64,000 nt of DNA, from assembly GCA_001986395.2 (NCBI GenBank), contig MQVO02000002.1, forward strand, positions 806,001 to 870,000. The letters are read 5' to 3'. Below, piece after piece: positions 45,525 through 57,054 of this stretch. The stretch is from Irpex lacteus (Eukaryota > Basidiomycota > Agaricomycetes > Polyporales > Irpicaceae). The notes below the pieces were generated by a model. That model made no database searches, was not told where the DNA came from, and saw only the letters and a program-made list of their open reading frames with translations. A program made the translations under genes and the position numbers. Each line of letters begins with the position of its first letter. The first letter of the stretch is position 1.

Positions 45525-46545
45525 ATGACATCAGTATATTTTGATGTCAAATGGATATATATGTCATCTGGACCGGATTTTCCTCAGGATTCTGAATCTG
45601 AGCTCAGAATTTTGATAGGCTGAGTATTTCAAAAGATATGAAGGAAGTATTCACAAAAGTTGAAAGTTTGAATGCTTTCAGTAATATCTGGAGTGTTTTA
45701 AAAGCCGTTACAGTGGTAATAAATGTTACTTACTGCGATAAAAAAAAGTAAGAACAGTTTGCTTACTCAAATTTCAAATTTCAAAAACTTTGATGAACAA
45801 AACACTATAATAATTACATCAATGTGTTGATTAAAGTTACTCAATTGTGTAACTAGAGCAACAAACTTTGACTTTCTGCAGATAAAAAACACTTTCCTTT
45901 TTATACTTTTCTATTGCTTCAATGATTGTTATAGCTAATAGATGTCATTAAATTGCCTAAAAGGTCAATTCTCTCATTTATTATTCTTTTTGAACACTAA
46001 TTTTGATATTTTGCTTCCTTTGAATAACATAAGATGACATCAACATATTTTGATGTCAAATGGATGTATATGTCATCTGGACCGAATTTTTGCCAGGATT
46101 CTGAATATGAGCTCAGAATTGTGATAGGCTGAATAGTTCAAAAGATATGAAGAATGTTCACAAAAGTTGGAAGTTTGAACACTGTCAGTAATATCTGGAG
46201 TGTTTTGAAAGGTGTTACAGTGGTAATAAAGGTTACTTACTGCAATAACAAAAATAAGTTTTTTTGCTTACTCAAATTTCAAAATTCAAAAACTTTGATA
46301 AATAAAACACTATAATAATTGTGTTGATGTGTTGATTAAAGTTACTTAATTGTGCAACTAGAGCAATAAACTTTGCCTTGCTGCAAATGAAAAATACTTT
46401 CACGTTTATAGTTTTCTATTACTTCAATGATTGTTATAGCTAATAGACACTATGAAATTTCCTAACAGGCAATTCTCTCATTTCTTATTCTTCTTGAGCA
46501 CTTATTTTGACATTTGACTTCTTTTGAATAACATGACATGACATC
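45525..46545. repeat. Two tandem ~508-bp units in E2
   Basis: The unit starting ACATCAGTATATTTTGATG (45,525) repeats at about 46,035, and a third partial copy begins near 46,542. E1 carries a single unit in this place. Confidence 0.78.
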
Positions 46546-46699
46546 AATGTATTCTGATGTCAAAATTAATACATACCTTGCTGGGATCGTATTTTAACTA
46601 GAGTTCTGAATATGATCTCAGAATTTCAATATCTTCTGTGGTTCAAAAGATATAGAGAAAATATTAGTTCTGTTGTACAGGTTGAATAATTTTTGAACT

Positions 46700-47128
46700 T
46701 TGCTTTGGTGGTTGACAAGTCTTGTTGCTGATCTCTCGCCGCTACACCAGCTTAAGGCTGGTCCTACACCGCGAACTGAGAAATATTGTCTCAATGTCAA
46801 GTTCCACGATATCAGCACTGATCTGCTTGAAGCAGTGTGTTGTGGGTCCGCCAATGACAACTCGGAATCTGAGGATAAGAGCAAAGAGATCGAGCCTGAG
46901 ACTGAGTCTGCCTCTCCAGCTGACCAACCAGTGAACTCTATCACTACTGACTGCTACGCCCAACACCTTCGTACACTGCTTTCTCACTGCCAGTGGCACT
47001 CCGAGATAAATCTGTCCTCCCTTGCTCCGCTAGATCTTGTTTTGGAAACTCCCCTCTCTTTCCTGCCATCCACTGCTCAGCAGACAGAACAATGCCCACC
47101 CTCTGATGACAAGCTTGAGGACTTCTGA
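46700..47128 (+). CDS. Uncharacterised open frame, possibly transposon-derived
   Basis: A 142-codon frame with coding-like composition (acidic middle, Ser/Thr-rich, end CPPSDDKLEDF) but no ATG at its start; the first codon is TTG. It may be the last exon of a longer gene or a relic of a transposon gag. No domain was recognised, and its neighbours are repeats on both sides. Confidence 0.25.
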   Translation: MLWWLTSLVADLSPLHQLKAGPTPRTEKYCLNVKFHDISTDLLEAVCCGSANDNSESEDKSKEIEPETESASPADQPVNSITTDCYAQHLRTLLSHCQWHSEINLSSLAPLDLVLETPLSFLPSTAQQTEQCPPSDDKLEDF

Positions 47129-47532
47129 ATGTTTAGAAACAGCCAGATATTTACAAACTTTGTTTGATAATGTTATTTTACATGTTTATAATAGGTTCTA
47201 ACAAATGTTTTGAAACAGTTTGAAACACATGTGGTTAAATCACTCGATGAGCCCAAATATCAAACATATGTTACAAAGTCGACAGCAAATTACCGACGGT
47301 ACCATACTCAGAAGAGCTCAAAGTCAGGAGGATAAAATGTACGAATCATCAACTCTGCATGGCCTTGTGTTATGTAGCTTTTCATGCACATTAGTGCTGA
47401 GCAGTGCATGACATGCACTCATGGCCAGCTTACAATATGAGTCTGAGGGATTGGCTGTGAGCAGCCTTTGGCGGCGCAGGGGAAATGTTATGGTTGATCT
47501 TTAAAATAGCCGTGTTTGGGGTCTTACATGTT
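47129..47532. other. Unassigned spacer
   Basis: About 400 bases without ORF, repeat end or RNA gene that I can support. Confidence 0.3.
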
Positions 47533-47602
47533 AGTGTTGTACGGTCAAAGTCACATTACCATGGTTCAGTTATAAATTTGACGGTTATTTAACCAAGTTA
47601 CG

Positions 47603-47885
47603 TACTGTACTTTCTCGACCTTAACGGGACCGGGTGTGACTCGTGACACGGTGTGTTGCTAAATTTTAGCAACATCGGTGGGGGTGGGACTATGACACCT
47701 GCTACTTTAGCAATACTGGGCGCCGCAGGCCTGCCAAAATTGTAACTATATAAGACGAGGTAGTGCCCCAGCCCGTCAAAATCTAATAACATACCCTCAC
47801 CATGACCCGTGACAAGCGCCCAAATAGCATCATTCGAGAGCTCTCCGGGACCCATGACCTCCGTTAAGGTCGAAAAAGTACAGTA
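47603..47885. mobile_element. Small MITE nested in element F
   Basis: 283 bp with 25-bp inverted ends (TACTGTACTTTCTCGACC / GGTCGAAAAAGTACAGTA) that differ at one base. TA may be the target duplication. Confidence 0.65.
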
Positions 47886-48072
47886 GTTATCGTCGGTGAC
47901 CGTAACTTGGGGGACTTGCCAAAGCAGCCCTGTAGCCAATCACAGCTGCTGTCGGCAACATACAGACCCATCAGCCCGAAGATTAGTTCCATTGGACATT
48001 TGATGCGCGCTTCAGAGGCGATGACTTCTGCCACGTGCGCTAACTTCAGCTGAGGCAGACAAAAGCTGATAA

Positions 48073-48971
48073 TACAGTAGCGGCAAAAAGTCCTGCAACA
48101 TCCTTATATGGAAGGTGCACTTTGTACGCTTTCGTTGTGATTTCGGGCAGCGTCGATGTACGTAAAATCACCAAAATATTTACTGTAGGAGTAGTTGATA
48201 TATACTGTAATGCTGCGTAAAAACTACCCGAGATGAGTGAGGATACATTGAGATATACAACACATACAAAAACTACCATCAATCCTGTAGTTGGACAAAT
48301 ATTACCCTCTGAATCACGCAGGGAACAATAGTTCTATAGCATATCGCAAGGATAAGATGCTCCTATACATGGTGGAAGAGCACCTGCACAATTTCATTCC
48401 GAAATCAATGTCTTAGGTGGATTAATTTGTGCATCTGTGGTTGGCCTGAAAGCTCTCTTGTGTCTAGAAATTGTACATGGACATGCAGATTCTCAGTTTA
48501 TATCTCATAATTATCTTGGCATCTATAGTAGCCTGTATTAATGTTTATGGATCCAATTTTCCTGGTTCCCAAATTTTAACGAGCATGTAGTGATTTGTAA
48601 CGTAAAGACAGTATATTTTGAGCCAACCTCTCAAGCCACCTTCTCAGCAGAATCATCCAATCACATCAGGGTTGTGTCAAGGAGTACTTGAGCATTATTA
48701 TCAGCTACAGACCTACTGTTTCCTGCTTGATTCAGAGGGTAATATTTGTCCAACTACAGGATTTATGGTAGTTGTTGTATGTGTTGTATATCTCAATGTA
48801 CCCTCATTCATCTTGGGCGGGTTTTACGCAGCATTACAGTATATATCAACTACTCCTACAGTAAATATTTTGGTGATTTTACGTACATTGACGCTGCCCG
48901 AAATCACAACGAAAGCGTACAAAGTGCACCTTCCATATAAGGATGTTGCAGGACTTTTTGCCGCTACTGTA
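48073..48971. repeat. Inverted repeat of element F
   Basis: Arms of about 270 bp (48,073-48,342; 48,701-48,971), well conserved toward the outer ends (TACAGTAGCGGCAAAAAGTC and its reverse complement), with a ~360-bp loop. Confidence 0.8.
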
Positions 48972-49213
48972 CATCACTAGGCACTACTCAAGCTTTAATA
49001 TTTGGTACATAGACACATGTACTCGTTACAGAGATGGCTTTGTCAAAAATATTGTCTATTTATTGTATGATACAGATTTAATCGCTCAGAAACACTTTTA
49101 GCGCCTGCTGTGCTCCACGGTTAACAAGCGGTTAAGTTAATTTGACGGTTAACGGTTACCAAAGTTACTAACTATGGTAACTTTATAACTTAACCGTTAA
49201 CCCGCACAACACT

Positions 49214-49558
49214 GATGTACATTGCGGATGTAAATTTAGAGGGAAAAAAAGAGGTACTCAAGTAGATCGCTGCCCAGTCACTAGTACTTACACCCACTAC
49301 CTGATGTTTCATGACAATCAGGCTGAGACTAAACCCCAGTGAGAAGGGGGAACCAGTCTGTATGATATTAAAATTGTATTTATGAAACCGAGATTTAGCG
49401 CCTGTGTGAGACGTCGACCAAAACGGCGCGAGAAAAGCTTACGTAAATCGATGATCGACAGTAATACTTGCTATCCTCATTAGCGCCGATATACTCAGAA
49501 GTAGTCCATGTCTGCTCCTCCACAGTTCTGGTTGTGAACACATTCCACACTCTCACTC
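49214..49558 (+). promoter_or_regulatory. Upstream region of the UBL3-like gene
   Basis: 345 bases between the last transposon and the first host gene. No TATA box stands out; a GGCGCGAG-containing stretch lies near 49,423. The transcription start is not visible from sequence. Confidence 0.3.
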
Positions 49559-50394
49559 ATGTCGTCTGAACGTCTTGAATCGCTACCAGTTCCTTCGTTC
49601 CTGGACATTGACCCAAGCATCCCTCGCCATGGGGACTTTTCCGTTCTGTCACCATCTGCTCGGACTTCATTCACGCGAGTTGACACCATGGTTTACGACG
49701 AAGGAGTTCCAGTTGACGAGGGCCATGACCATCACGACGACAATGCGACAGACGACGTTGCATCTGAAGCACAATTATCCGTCCCTCAGACCCCTCAGGT
49801 TGCACTCACATTTCTACTGGTATCTGGACGACGACGAAATATGACCTTTGAACCGGAAACGACGGTGGGTAGGGCGAAGGAGCTGGTATGGAATGCATGG
49901 CCAAATGGTACGTTACGACGGGGCGATGCGCTGGCTACTGCGGTGGTCGCTCTGTCGGCGGTCGCGCACCCCACATTTACTCCAGCCCCGTTAACTCAAT
50001 CACCATCCTGACAACCCGTATTTGTCTCGCAGAATGGCAGGACGAACGACCGCCAGCACCGTCATACCTGCGCATTTTGTACCTTGGAAAGATATTGCAG
50101 GATGAGGATACGCTGGAAAGTAAGTGCTTACTATGGTGACCGTCTGTCGACTTGGTTTCTTACGAACGCACGTCGCCCGCAGAGGTTGGATTCCCTCTTC
50201 ATATCTCCCCTCCGACCAGCGAATCCACTTCCGCGTCACCACCCCCCACGATTGTTCACTTGTCGATCCGCTCGCAGCCCCCACCTGGTGCGAAAGATGC
50301 CCCGAAAAAGATGAGTTTGCGCCGTCACTCAACGATAGATGGCGACGGCGAAACGCGCCCGGCGGGGTGCTGTAGTGCCTGTGTTATCTCGTAG
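49559..50394 (+). CDS. UBL3/MUB-like prenylated ubiquitin-fold protein
   Basis: Spliced model: 49,559-49,907, 50,033-50,119, 50,183-50,394 (215 aa); all introns are GT..AG and phases agree. Residues ~80-165 form a ubiquitin-like fold of the UBL3/Rad60-SLD_2 type (VALTFLLVSGRRRNMTFEP, then TTVGRAKELVWNAWP and SYLRILYLGKILQDEDTLE). The C-terminus GCCSACVIS ends in a CaaX box, and the nearby cysteines could be palmitoylated, so the protein is probably anchored to membranes. In plants and animals such proteins bind E2 enzymes or sort cargo to vesicles. The N-terminal ~78 residues, acidic with a His/Asp-rich stretch, are longer than in UBL3 and look disordered. The start is the first ATG, and the family call rests on fold-like motifs plus the CaaX end. 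Confidence 0.85.
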
Positions 50395-51154
50395 ATGCCC
50401 CGAGGGACGTCTAGGGAGATAGTCAGGGAAGCTGGAGAGAATGATCGTCGCAGCGAGGATGGATTGCTGGATCTGGTGCGTGCCAATCAAATCGTACAGT
50501 GGTCTAGCACTCATGGCGGTGGCCCAGCTATGTATATTGTCTATATCTACCTTTTCTCTGCACACGCCCGTATACCACGTACATTACTACCGCCCGTATT
50601 TGTTCGATATCCTGTTTCTCCTTGCTTTGGACTGCTGCTGTGATTACGTCTGCTGTATATCATCCGTTATTCGTTATTGACCACGTTGGCGACCCTTGTG
50701 ATCGAGGATGGCCCCTGTGACGGACGCGTGCGGTGTGCGAGGCGGACACGATGCGTAGTAGTTGTGCAGCGAATGTGCACCCGCTACTAGCAGTTTGTTC
50801 GAGTTGGGGACGGTGACAGCGACTGGGGCGATTTGCGAGATTGAAGGATGGTCTGATGTTATAGGCGCCTTGGTAATGTGTTGGGGGCGAGGTGAGCTGA
50901 GTGGTTTTGGTCGATGATGGATGCAGAATAAGGAAGTTTACGCCGTGATTTGGCCAATTGAGGAGTGAGAAATGCTGCTTGGATTCTGAGCAAACAAAGT
51001 CTGTCGATTCAAGAATTTAGGCTGGTGAGGCGATTCGTGCCATTCTTTAATCTCGCCTCTAACCGCCCACTGCCTTAAATACCCCCAACGCTCGTCTGCA
51101 GCCCAACCCGTCTCCTTTCTCTTCCCTCATCTCCTCTCCTTGCGCCCGTCCAAA
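50395..51154. other. Intergenic region between the UBL3-like gene and ATP-citrate lyase
   Basis: 760 bases with 3' UTR and promoter. Just upstream of the lyase are pyrimidine-rich stretches (CTTTCTCTTCCCTCATC), common near fungal start sites. No further gene was recognised. Confidence 0.5.
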
Positions 51155-54100
51155 ATGTCTGCCAAACGTACGTACCCCTCTCCGTCTGTGCATCCATACG
51201 ACATCCTCACACTGCACCCACAGCCATCCGCGAGTACGACGCCAAGCTGCTCCTCGCCTACTGGCTGGAACGCGCACCCGCTGTCGACCCTTCCGCAACC
51301 GTCAAGACAAATCTTGTCTACCCCTCTCCCAAGGTTGCGCAGGTGTCATGGGACCCTGCCACCAACGCCATCACCCCCGACTCGCAGCTCCCTGGCTGGG
51401 TCTACAACACCAAGCTTGTCGCAAAGCCCGATCAGCTCATCAAGCGACGAGGCAAGGCCGGTCTTCTCGCGCTCAACAAGACCTGGGAAGAGGCGAAGGA
51501 GTGGATTGTCCAGCGCGCAGGCAAGCACCAGAAGGTGAGTCTTTGCCCACCAGAAATTTTCAATCTGTCTCTGCCCCCATGATCTGCCTCTCTGCACAGT
51601 GCAATCAGCATCATGATCACTACTTCTTCGTATCTATATAATATCTCTATACACTTTTACTGCACGCGTCTGTGTCGCGTATTCGCGTGTTTCCCTCGAG
51701 GAACGCGTCCGTTCATTATTATCTTACACGTGATAGATGTGCTTAATGCAGACGCCCATAATGCTAACAACATGATTGTTTCCTGCGTAGGTCGAGACAG
51801 TAACAGGCACCCTCAACAACTTCATCCTCGAGCCCTTCCTTCCCCACCCTTCAAACACCGAATACTATGTCTGCATCACTTCTCAGCGTGAGGGCGACTC
51901 CATTCTCTTCACCCACGAGGGTGGTGTCGATATCGGCGACGTCGACGCCAAGGCCCTCACTCTCAACTTCCCTGTCGGTGCCCCATTCCCCTCACGAGAG
52001 ACCATTGCCACCACCCTCCTCCCACACGTCCCCGAAGCAAAGAAGGACACCCTTATCGACTTCCTCATCCGCCTCTACTCCGTCTACGTCGACCTCCACT
52101 TTGCCTACCTCGAAATCAACCCTTTGATTGTCCTCGATGGCGAGAACGGCGGCGAGCCCACGATTCATTACCTTGATATGGCAGCCAAGCTTGATCAGAC
52201 CGCCGAGTCCATCTGTGGTCCCAAGTGGTCAATCGCCCGTGATCTGTCGGTCTACGAGAGCGGCTCTCAAGCCACCACTACCAAGGGCAAGCCTGTCTCT
52301 GCTGACCGTGGCCCTCCTATGGTAAGCATGGCAACTCTTGCGTATCTCATTGCATACTCATGATATGCTACAGGTCTGGCCCGCGCCCTTCGGTCGTGAC
52401 CTGACCAAGGAGGAGGCTTACATTCAGAAGCTCGATGGCTCCACCGGTGCCTCTCTCAAGCTTACAGTGCTAAACGCAGAGGGTCGCATCTGGACGATGG
52501 TCGCCGGTGGTGGTGCTTCCGTTGTCTACTCGGATGCCATTGCTGCTCACGGCTTTGCCCACGAACTTGCCAACTACGGTGAATACTCTGGTGCTCCCAC
52601 GGAGGGTCAGACGTACGAATATGCCAAGACGATCAGTAAGCTACATTCGTTCTCCTCTATATCGCGTATATTAAACTATCCTCGCAGTTGACTTGATGAC
52701 TCGCGGCACGCCTCGTCCTGACGGCAAGATTCTTATCATTGGTGGAGGTATTGCCAACTTCACCAACGTCGCTGCCACATTCAAGGGTATCATCCGCGCT
52801 CTCAAGGAATACAAGGGTCCCCTCATCTCGCACAATGTCAAGATCTTCGTCCGCCGTGGTGGTCCCAACTACCAGGAAGGCCTGAAGGCCATGCGTCTCC
52901 TTGGAGAGTCGCTCGGCGTCGAGATCAAGGTCTATGGCCCCGACACTCACATCACGGCCATCGTTCCTCTTGCTCTCGGTATTGAGTCCAAGCCCAAGAA
53001 CCCGCTCCACTCTATTCCTCCCACTCCCGCCGTTCCGGGTTCTCCCAAAGGATCCGTCGTAGGGGGCGGTGCTCAAACACCCTCTCCTGCTGTTGGTACT
53101 ATCAGCGCCGACGGTAAGCGAGTGCAAGCCGATGACCAAATCGTCCGCTTCGACACCGCTGGCAAGACCACTCGTCCCTGGTTCAGGCCTTTCGACTCCA
53201 CGACCCGCTCCTTCGTCTACGGTCTCCAGCCTCGTGCCATCCAGGGCATGCTTGACTTCGACTACTCGTGCGGTCGTGAGACTCCTTCCGTCGCTGCAAT
53301 GATCTATCCTTTCGGTGGCCACCACATTCAGAAGTTCTACTGGGGTACCAAGGAGACGCTCCTCCCTGTCTACACCAGCGTCGAGGATGCCATCAAGAAG
53401 CACCCCGACGCCGACGTTGTCGTCAACTTCGCCTCATCTCGTTCAGTGTACTCGAGCACTCTTGAGATCCTTGCCTTCCCTCAGATCAAGAGCATTGCTA
53501 TCATCGCTGAAGGTGTCCCCGAGCGCCATGCTCGTGAGATTCTCCACCTCGCCACGTCGAAGGGTGTCCTCATCATCGGCCCCGCTACCGTTGGTGGTAT
53601 CAAGCCAGGCTGCTTCCGTATCGGTAACTCTGGAGGGTAAGCGTAATTAGTCTATGTATCCTGCAATTCGTACTTACGAGAGTCCACAGCATGATGGACA
53701 ACATCATCGCTTCCAAGCTCTACCGTCCGGGCTCTGTTGGCTATGTCTCCAAGTCCGGTGGTATGTCGAACGAGTTGAACAACATTCTCTCGCTCGTCAC
53801 CAACGGCACTTACGAGGGTATCGCCATTGGCGGTGATCGCTACCCTGGCTCCACCTTCATCGATCACTTGCTCCGCTACGAGAACGATCCCGAGTGCAAG
53901 ATGCTCGTCCTTCTCGGAGAGGTCGGTGGAATCGAGGAGTACCGCGTTATCGAAGCCGTCAAGACCGGCAAGATCACCAAGCCTATCGTCGCCTGGGCCA
54001 TCGGTACTTGCGCAAAGATGTTCACGACGGAGGTGCAGTTCGGTCACGCCGGCTCCATGGCCAACTCTGCCCTCGAGACTGCCGATGCCAAGAACGCCGC

Positions 54101-55270
54101 GATGCGCAAGGCTGGCTTCATCGTTCCTGACACCTTCGAGGACCTCCCTCAGGTTCTGCGTGAGACATACGAACGTCTCGTCTCCGTTGGCTCTATCGTT
54201 CCTGAGCCCGAGCGTGACCCACCTGTCATTCCCATGGACTACAAGTGGGCACAGGAACTTGGTCTCATCCGTAAGCCCGCCGCCTTCATCTCCACCATCT
54301 CCGATGAGCGTGGCCAGGAGTTGTTGTACGCCGGCATGCGTATCTCCGAGGTCTTCAAGGAGGACATAGGCCTGGGTGGTGTCGTCAGTTTGCTGTGGTT
54401 CAAGAGGCGCCTGCCACCATGGGCTACCAAGTTCATCGAGATGGTGCTCATGCTCACTGCCGACCACGGTCCCGCCGTCTCTGGGTGAGTCTTCTTATTG
54501 TTTTTGTATGAGGCCATTGCTAATACTAGTATTAGTGCCATGAACACGATCGTCGCCACCCGTGCGGGCAAGGACCTCATCTCGTCGCTTGCCTCTGGTC
54601 TGCTCACCATTGGCAGCCGATTTGGCGGTGCCCTCGACGAGGCTGCTGCCATGTTCTCCAACGCCCGCGACACTGGCATGACTCCTCGTGAGTTCGTCGA
54701 TAGTGCGAGGAAGCAGAACAAGCTCAGTGAGTGTTTACGGTCTTGTCTTATATATTCGCCCGCCTAATCTCCTATGTCCCCCCTCATAGTCTCTGGTATC
54801 GGCCACAAGATCAAGAGTGTCAACAACCCTGATCTGCGTGTGGAGCTTGTAAAGGAGTATGTTCACAAGCACTTCCCGAGCCACAGCTTGCTCGACTACG
54901 CTCTCGCTGTCGAGAAGGTGACAACCGCGAAGAAGGATACGCTCATCCTTAACGTCGACGGTTGCATCGCTGTCTGCTTTGTTGATCTGCTCCGCGATAG
55001 CGGTGCCTTCACTCCGGAGGAGGCTGACGAGTATGTCAAGGTAAACGTGCACTCTAGTCCGTGGTTACTTGTTATCGATGCTGACTGCCGTTTCCGTCGT
55101 AGATCGGTACACTGAACGGTCTGTTCGTGCTCGGACGTTCGATCGGTTTCATTGGTCACCACCTCGACCAGAAGCGTCTCCGTTCAGGGCTCTACCGCCA
55201 CCCCGCCGACGATATCTTCATCAACATGGCGGACGTCTCGCAGCCTCGTGTGCTCTCCAAGCTCTCATGA
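51155..55270 (+). CDS. acl1: ATP-citrate lyase, single-chain
   Basis: Nine exons: 51,155-51,167; 51,224-51,534; 51,791-52,321; 52,374-52,635; 52,688-53,636; 53,690-54,484; 54,536-54,726; 54,790-55,040; 55,103-55,270 (1,156 aa; phases consistent). It splits cytosolic citrate with ATP and CoA into acetyl-CoA and oxaloacetate, feeding lipid and sterol synthesis. The N-terminal ATP-grasp part is followed by the CoA-binding/ligase part ([20 protein letters not shown]). The phosphohistidine site [10 protein letters not shown] is at ~808. The citrate synthase-like domain has catalytic His ~947 (ADHGPAVSG), His ~1022 (GIGHK) and Asp ~1073 (NVDG), spaced as in the human enzyme. A Pro/Ser/Gly linker lies around 600-630. 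Ascomycetes split this enzyme into two genes; here it is one. The first coding exon has only 13 nt. Confidence 0.97.
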
Positions 55271-55990
55271 GGTGTTGTCGTCAACGTCGTCTGAGTGGGG
55301 ATGTGAACCGCGGACACACATACAACTCGTAAACCAATCATGTACAAAAATAATGCATTGCTGTGTTTTGTTATCGATAGTAGCCATGTAGGACCATCTC
55401 TAGTTAATCTTGTCGTAGTGCACATATAGAATTTCTTCCTTTGCCTCTCTGATACGGTGATATAGCTGCACCGATACGATGCGGATCGCGCTGTTAAGTT
55501 GGAACTTGAGACGCGGTGTCAGAGTGAGTCCGGTCAATTGAATGGTCTTGGGACTTTGAGAGGGAACTCTCAACTGCTGATTCGCTGGCCAGGATGCTCT
55601 GGCTTGTGACTGGGCTAATAGTACGCGCGCGATAAGCTTTTGAGATGGTGTGATTTGAGCGGAGGTCAAGGCTTGGGCTCGTACGCGAGGACATAGAAAT
55701 TCTTGAGATAGAAGGATGGATTGCTTGAGGATGCTTGGGGTATATATTCGACGGTTCTGATGACAGGATGTGTGCGGCGATAGAGAGGAATTCGTTTATT
55801 CGGAGGAGTGTGAGACGCCCATGTTCCGTGTCCCAGCCAAGCCTCTCCGTCCCTCCCAGACTTTATTTATTTACGGAGTCAGATATATATCAATGCGAGT
55901 CCATCGCCCTTCCGCTTCCTCCACCCGAGTCCTCCTCCCTTCGCCCTCCTCGCGGGTCCTCTCTTCTCTCTTTCACCACAAAAAGTCGCC
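55271..55990. other. Intergenic region between the lyase and the DUF1275 gene
   Basis: Contains the lyase 3' flank and, near 55,855-55,890, a TATA-rich promoter-like stretch (TTTATTTATTTACGG, then GATATATATC). A minus frame ending at 55,400 (ITPSQKLIARVLLAQSQ ... EEILYVHYDKIN) has coding-like composition but no convincing start codon; I do not call it a gene. Confidence 0.4.
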
Positions 55991-57054
55991 ATGGCCGCAG
56001 CAGACTCACAGTTGGAGAAGGGGCAGCCCGCAGCGTCGACCCCGTCCTACGAGAAGGAGCTGGAGCAGGATCGTGACTCTGCGCTGTGGCTAGCACCCAC
56101 TACGATTCTCACCAAAGCCCACATGTTGAGCGATGTTGATCCAGAGAAGTCGATGTTTCCTTTGGCGGCGTATTGCTTCATGACCGGGTTCATGTGCGTA
56201 CCTTCTCCTCTTCTTGTGTAACTCACTTTCGTTGACATGGCGAAACAGCGATGTGATTTGTTTCTCTGCCATCTTTGTATGGTGTGCATTCCAGACGGGC
56301 AATACAGTCCAGGTAAGTCTAGTTTACCCCTTACACTCGATACACCCCTCTAACTCCCGCGATACTGCACCTTAGCTTGCACTTGCCCTCGCACGTCTCT
56401 TCGATAACACCTTCGGCGAACGCGACGGCTCTTTCCACCTCCCCGATAAGCAAGCCCTCACATCCGTTCTTACTTTCATCTTTGGAGCCTTCCTCGGTCG
56501 TATTGGTGACCGTATCGGGTCCAAGACTCGTTTGTGGCTCTTCCTCGGTACGATGATCCAAGCCCTCTTCACCATGGCGGCGGCCCTCTGCATATGGAAG
56601 AGCCACGAGGCGAGCGAGGCAAGCCAGCGAGACGACCCCGCATGGACGAACGCGCTGAGTTTCGCAACGGTTGGGTTCATGAGTGCGAGCATGGGGTTGC
56701 AGGGAATTATGGGCAAGCGGGTGAACACACAGTTCGCTACGACCAGTGCGTGTTATATGTCTTTTCTCTCCGTCCATCGTATACTCACCATTCCCATCTG
56801 TAGTCGTTCTAACGACCGTGTGGTGTGAGCTCATGGCTGACCCAAACCTCTTCCGCCTCAACCGTTGGGTCATCTCTCGCGACCACAAGGTCATCGGCAT
56901 CGTCGCTCTTTTCGTAGGCGGCTTCGTCTCGCGTGCGATTCTCCAAGCTATTGGTTCTGCTGGTACTCTCGGTATCGGCACGGGTATTCGTGTGCTTATC
57001 GCCGTATGGTGGTTGTTTGTTCCCGGCAAGCCCGCAAAGGCTGCCAAGAAGTAG
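55991..57054 (+). CDS. DUF1275 (YoaK-like) multi-pass membrane protein
   Basis: Four exons: 55,991-56,193; 56,249-56,312; 56,376-56,745; 56,804-57,054 (295 aa; phases agree). After a polar N-terminus come hydrophobic segments typical of the DUF1275 family: PLAAYCFMTGF with DVICFSAIFVWCAFQTGNTVQ, then LTFIFGAFLGRIG, LWLFLGTMIQALFTMAAAL, and the end segments VIGIVALFVGGFVSRAIL and GIRVLIAVWWLFVPG. The motif QTGNTVQ followed by a long helix is the family hallmark (T-G-N-x-V/T). It ends with a Lys-rich tail (KPAKAAKK). The function of the family is unknown; a transporter-like role is only a guess. The ATG follows a purine context, GTCGCCATGG, a good Kozak-like start. Confidence 0.88.

Larger units (their letters stand above)
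37828..46640 (-). mobile_element. Family E element, copy E2, interrupted by a Gypsy element
   Basis: Inverted relative to E1. The pieces 37,828-39,181 and 45,280-about 46,640 match E1 from its right end inward. The chromovirus at 39,187-45,274 (TSD ATGGG) separates them. The far end corresponding to ACTTGTGG is not found near 46,650, so this copy is truncated or diverged there. Confidence 0.75.
47533..49213. mobile_element. hAT-like foldback element F
   Basis: The ends AGTGTTGTACGG and CCGCACAACACT are hAT-type inverted termini, followed inward by AACCGTTAA-type repeats. No clean 8-bp duplication is visible, so the boundary is less certain than for 9,475-11,427. Inside are a nested MITE (47,603-47,885) and an inverted repeat with ~270-bp arms (48,073-48,342 and 48,701-48,971). 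No transposase is encoded. Confidence 0.65.

Noticed and set aside
47533..49213. 8-bp target duplication for element F
   Set aside because: Flanks TTACATGT and ATGTACAT are similar-looking but not a direct repeat.
55400..55669. Minus-strand gene convergent with ATP-citrate lyase
   Set aside because: Coding-like composition but no ATG or intron structure I can support.
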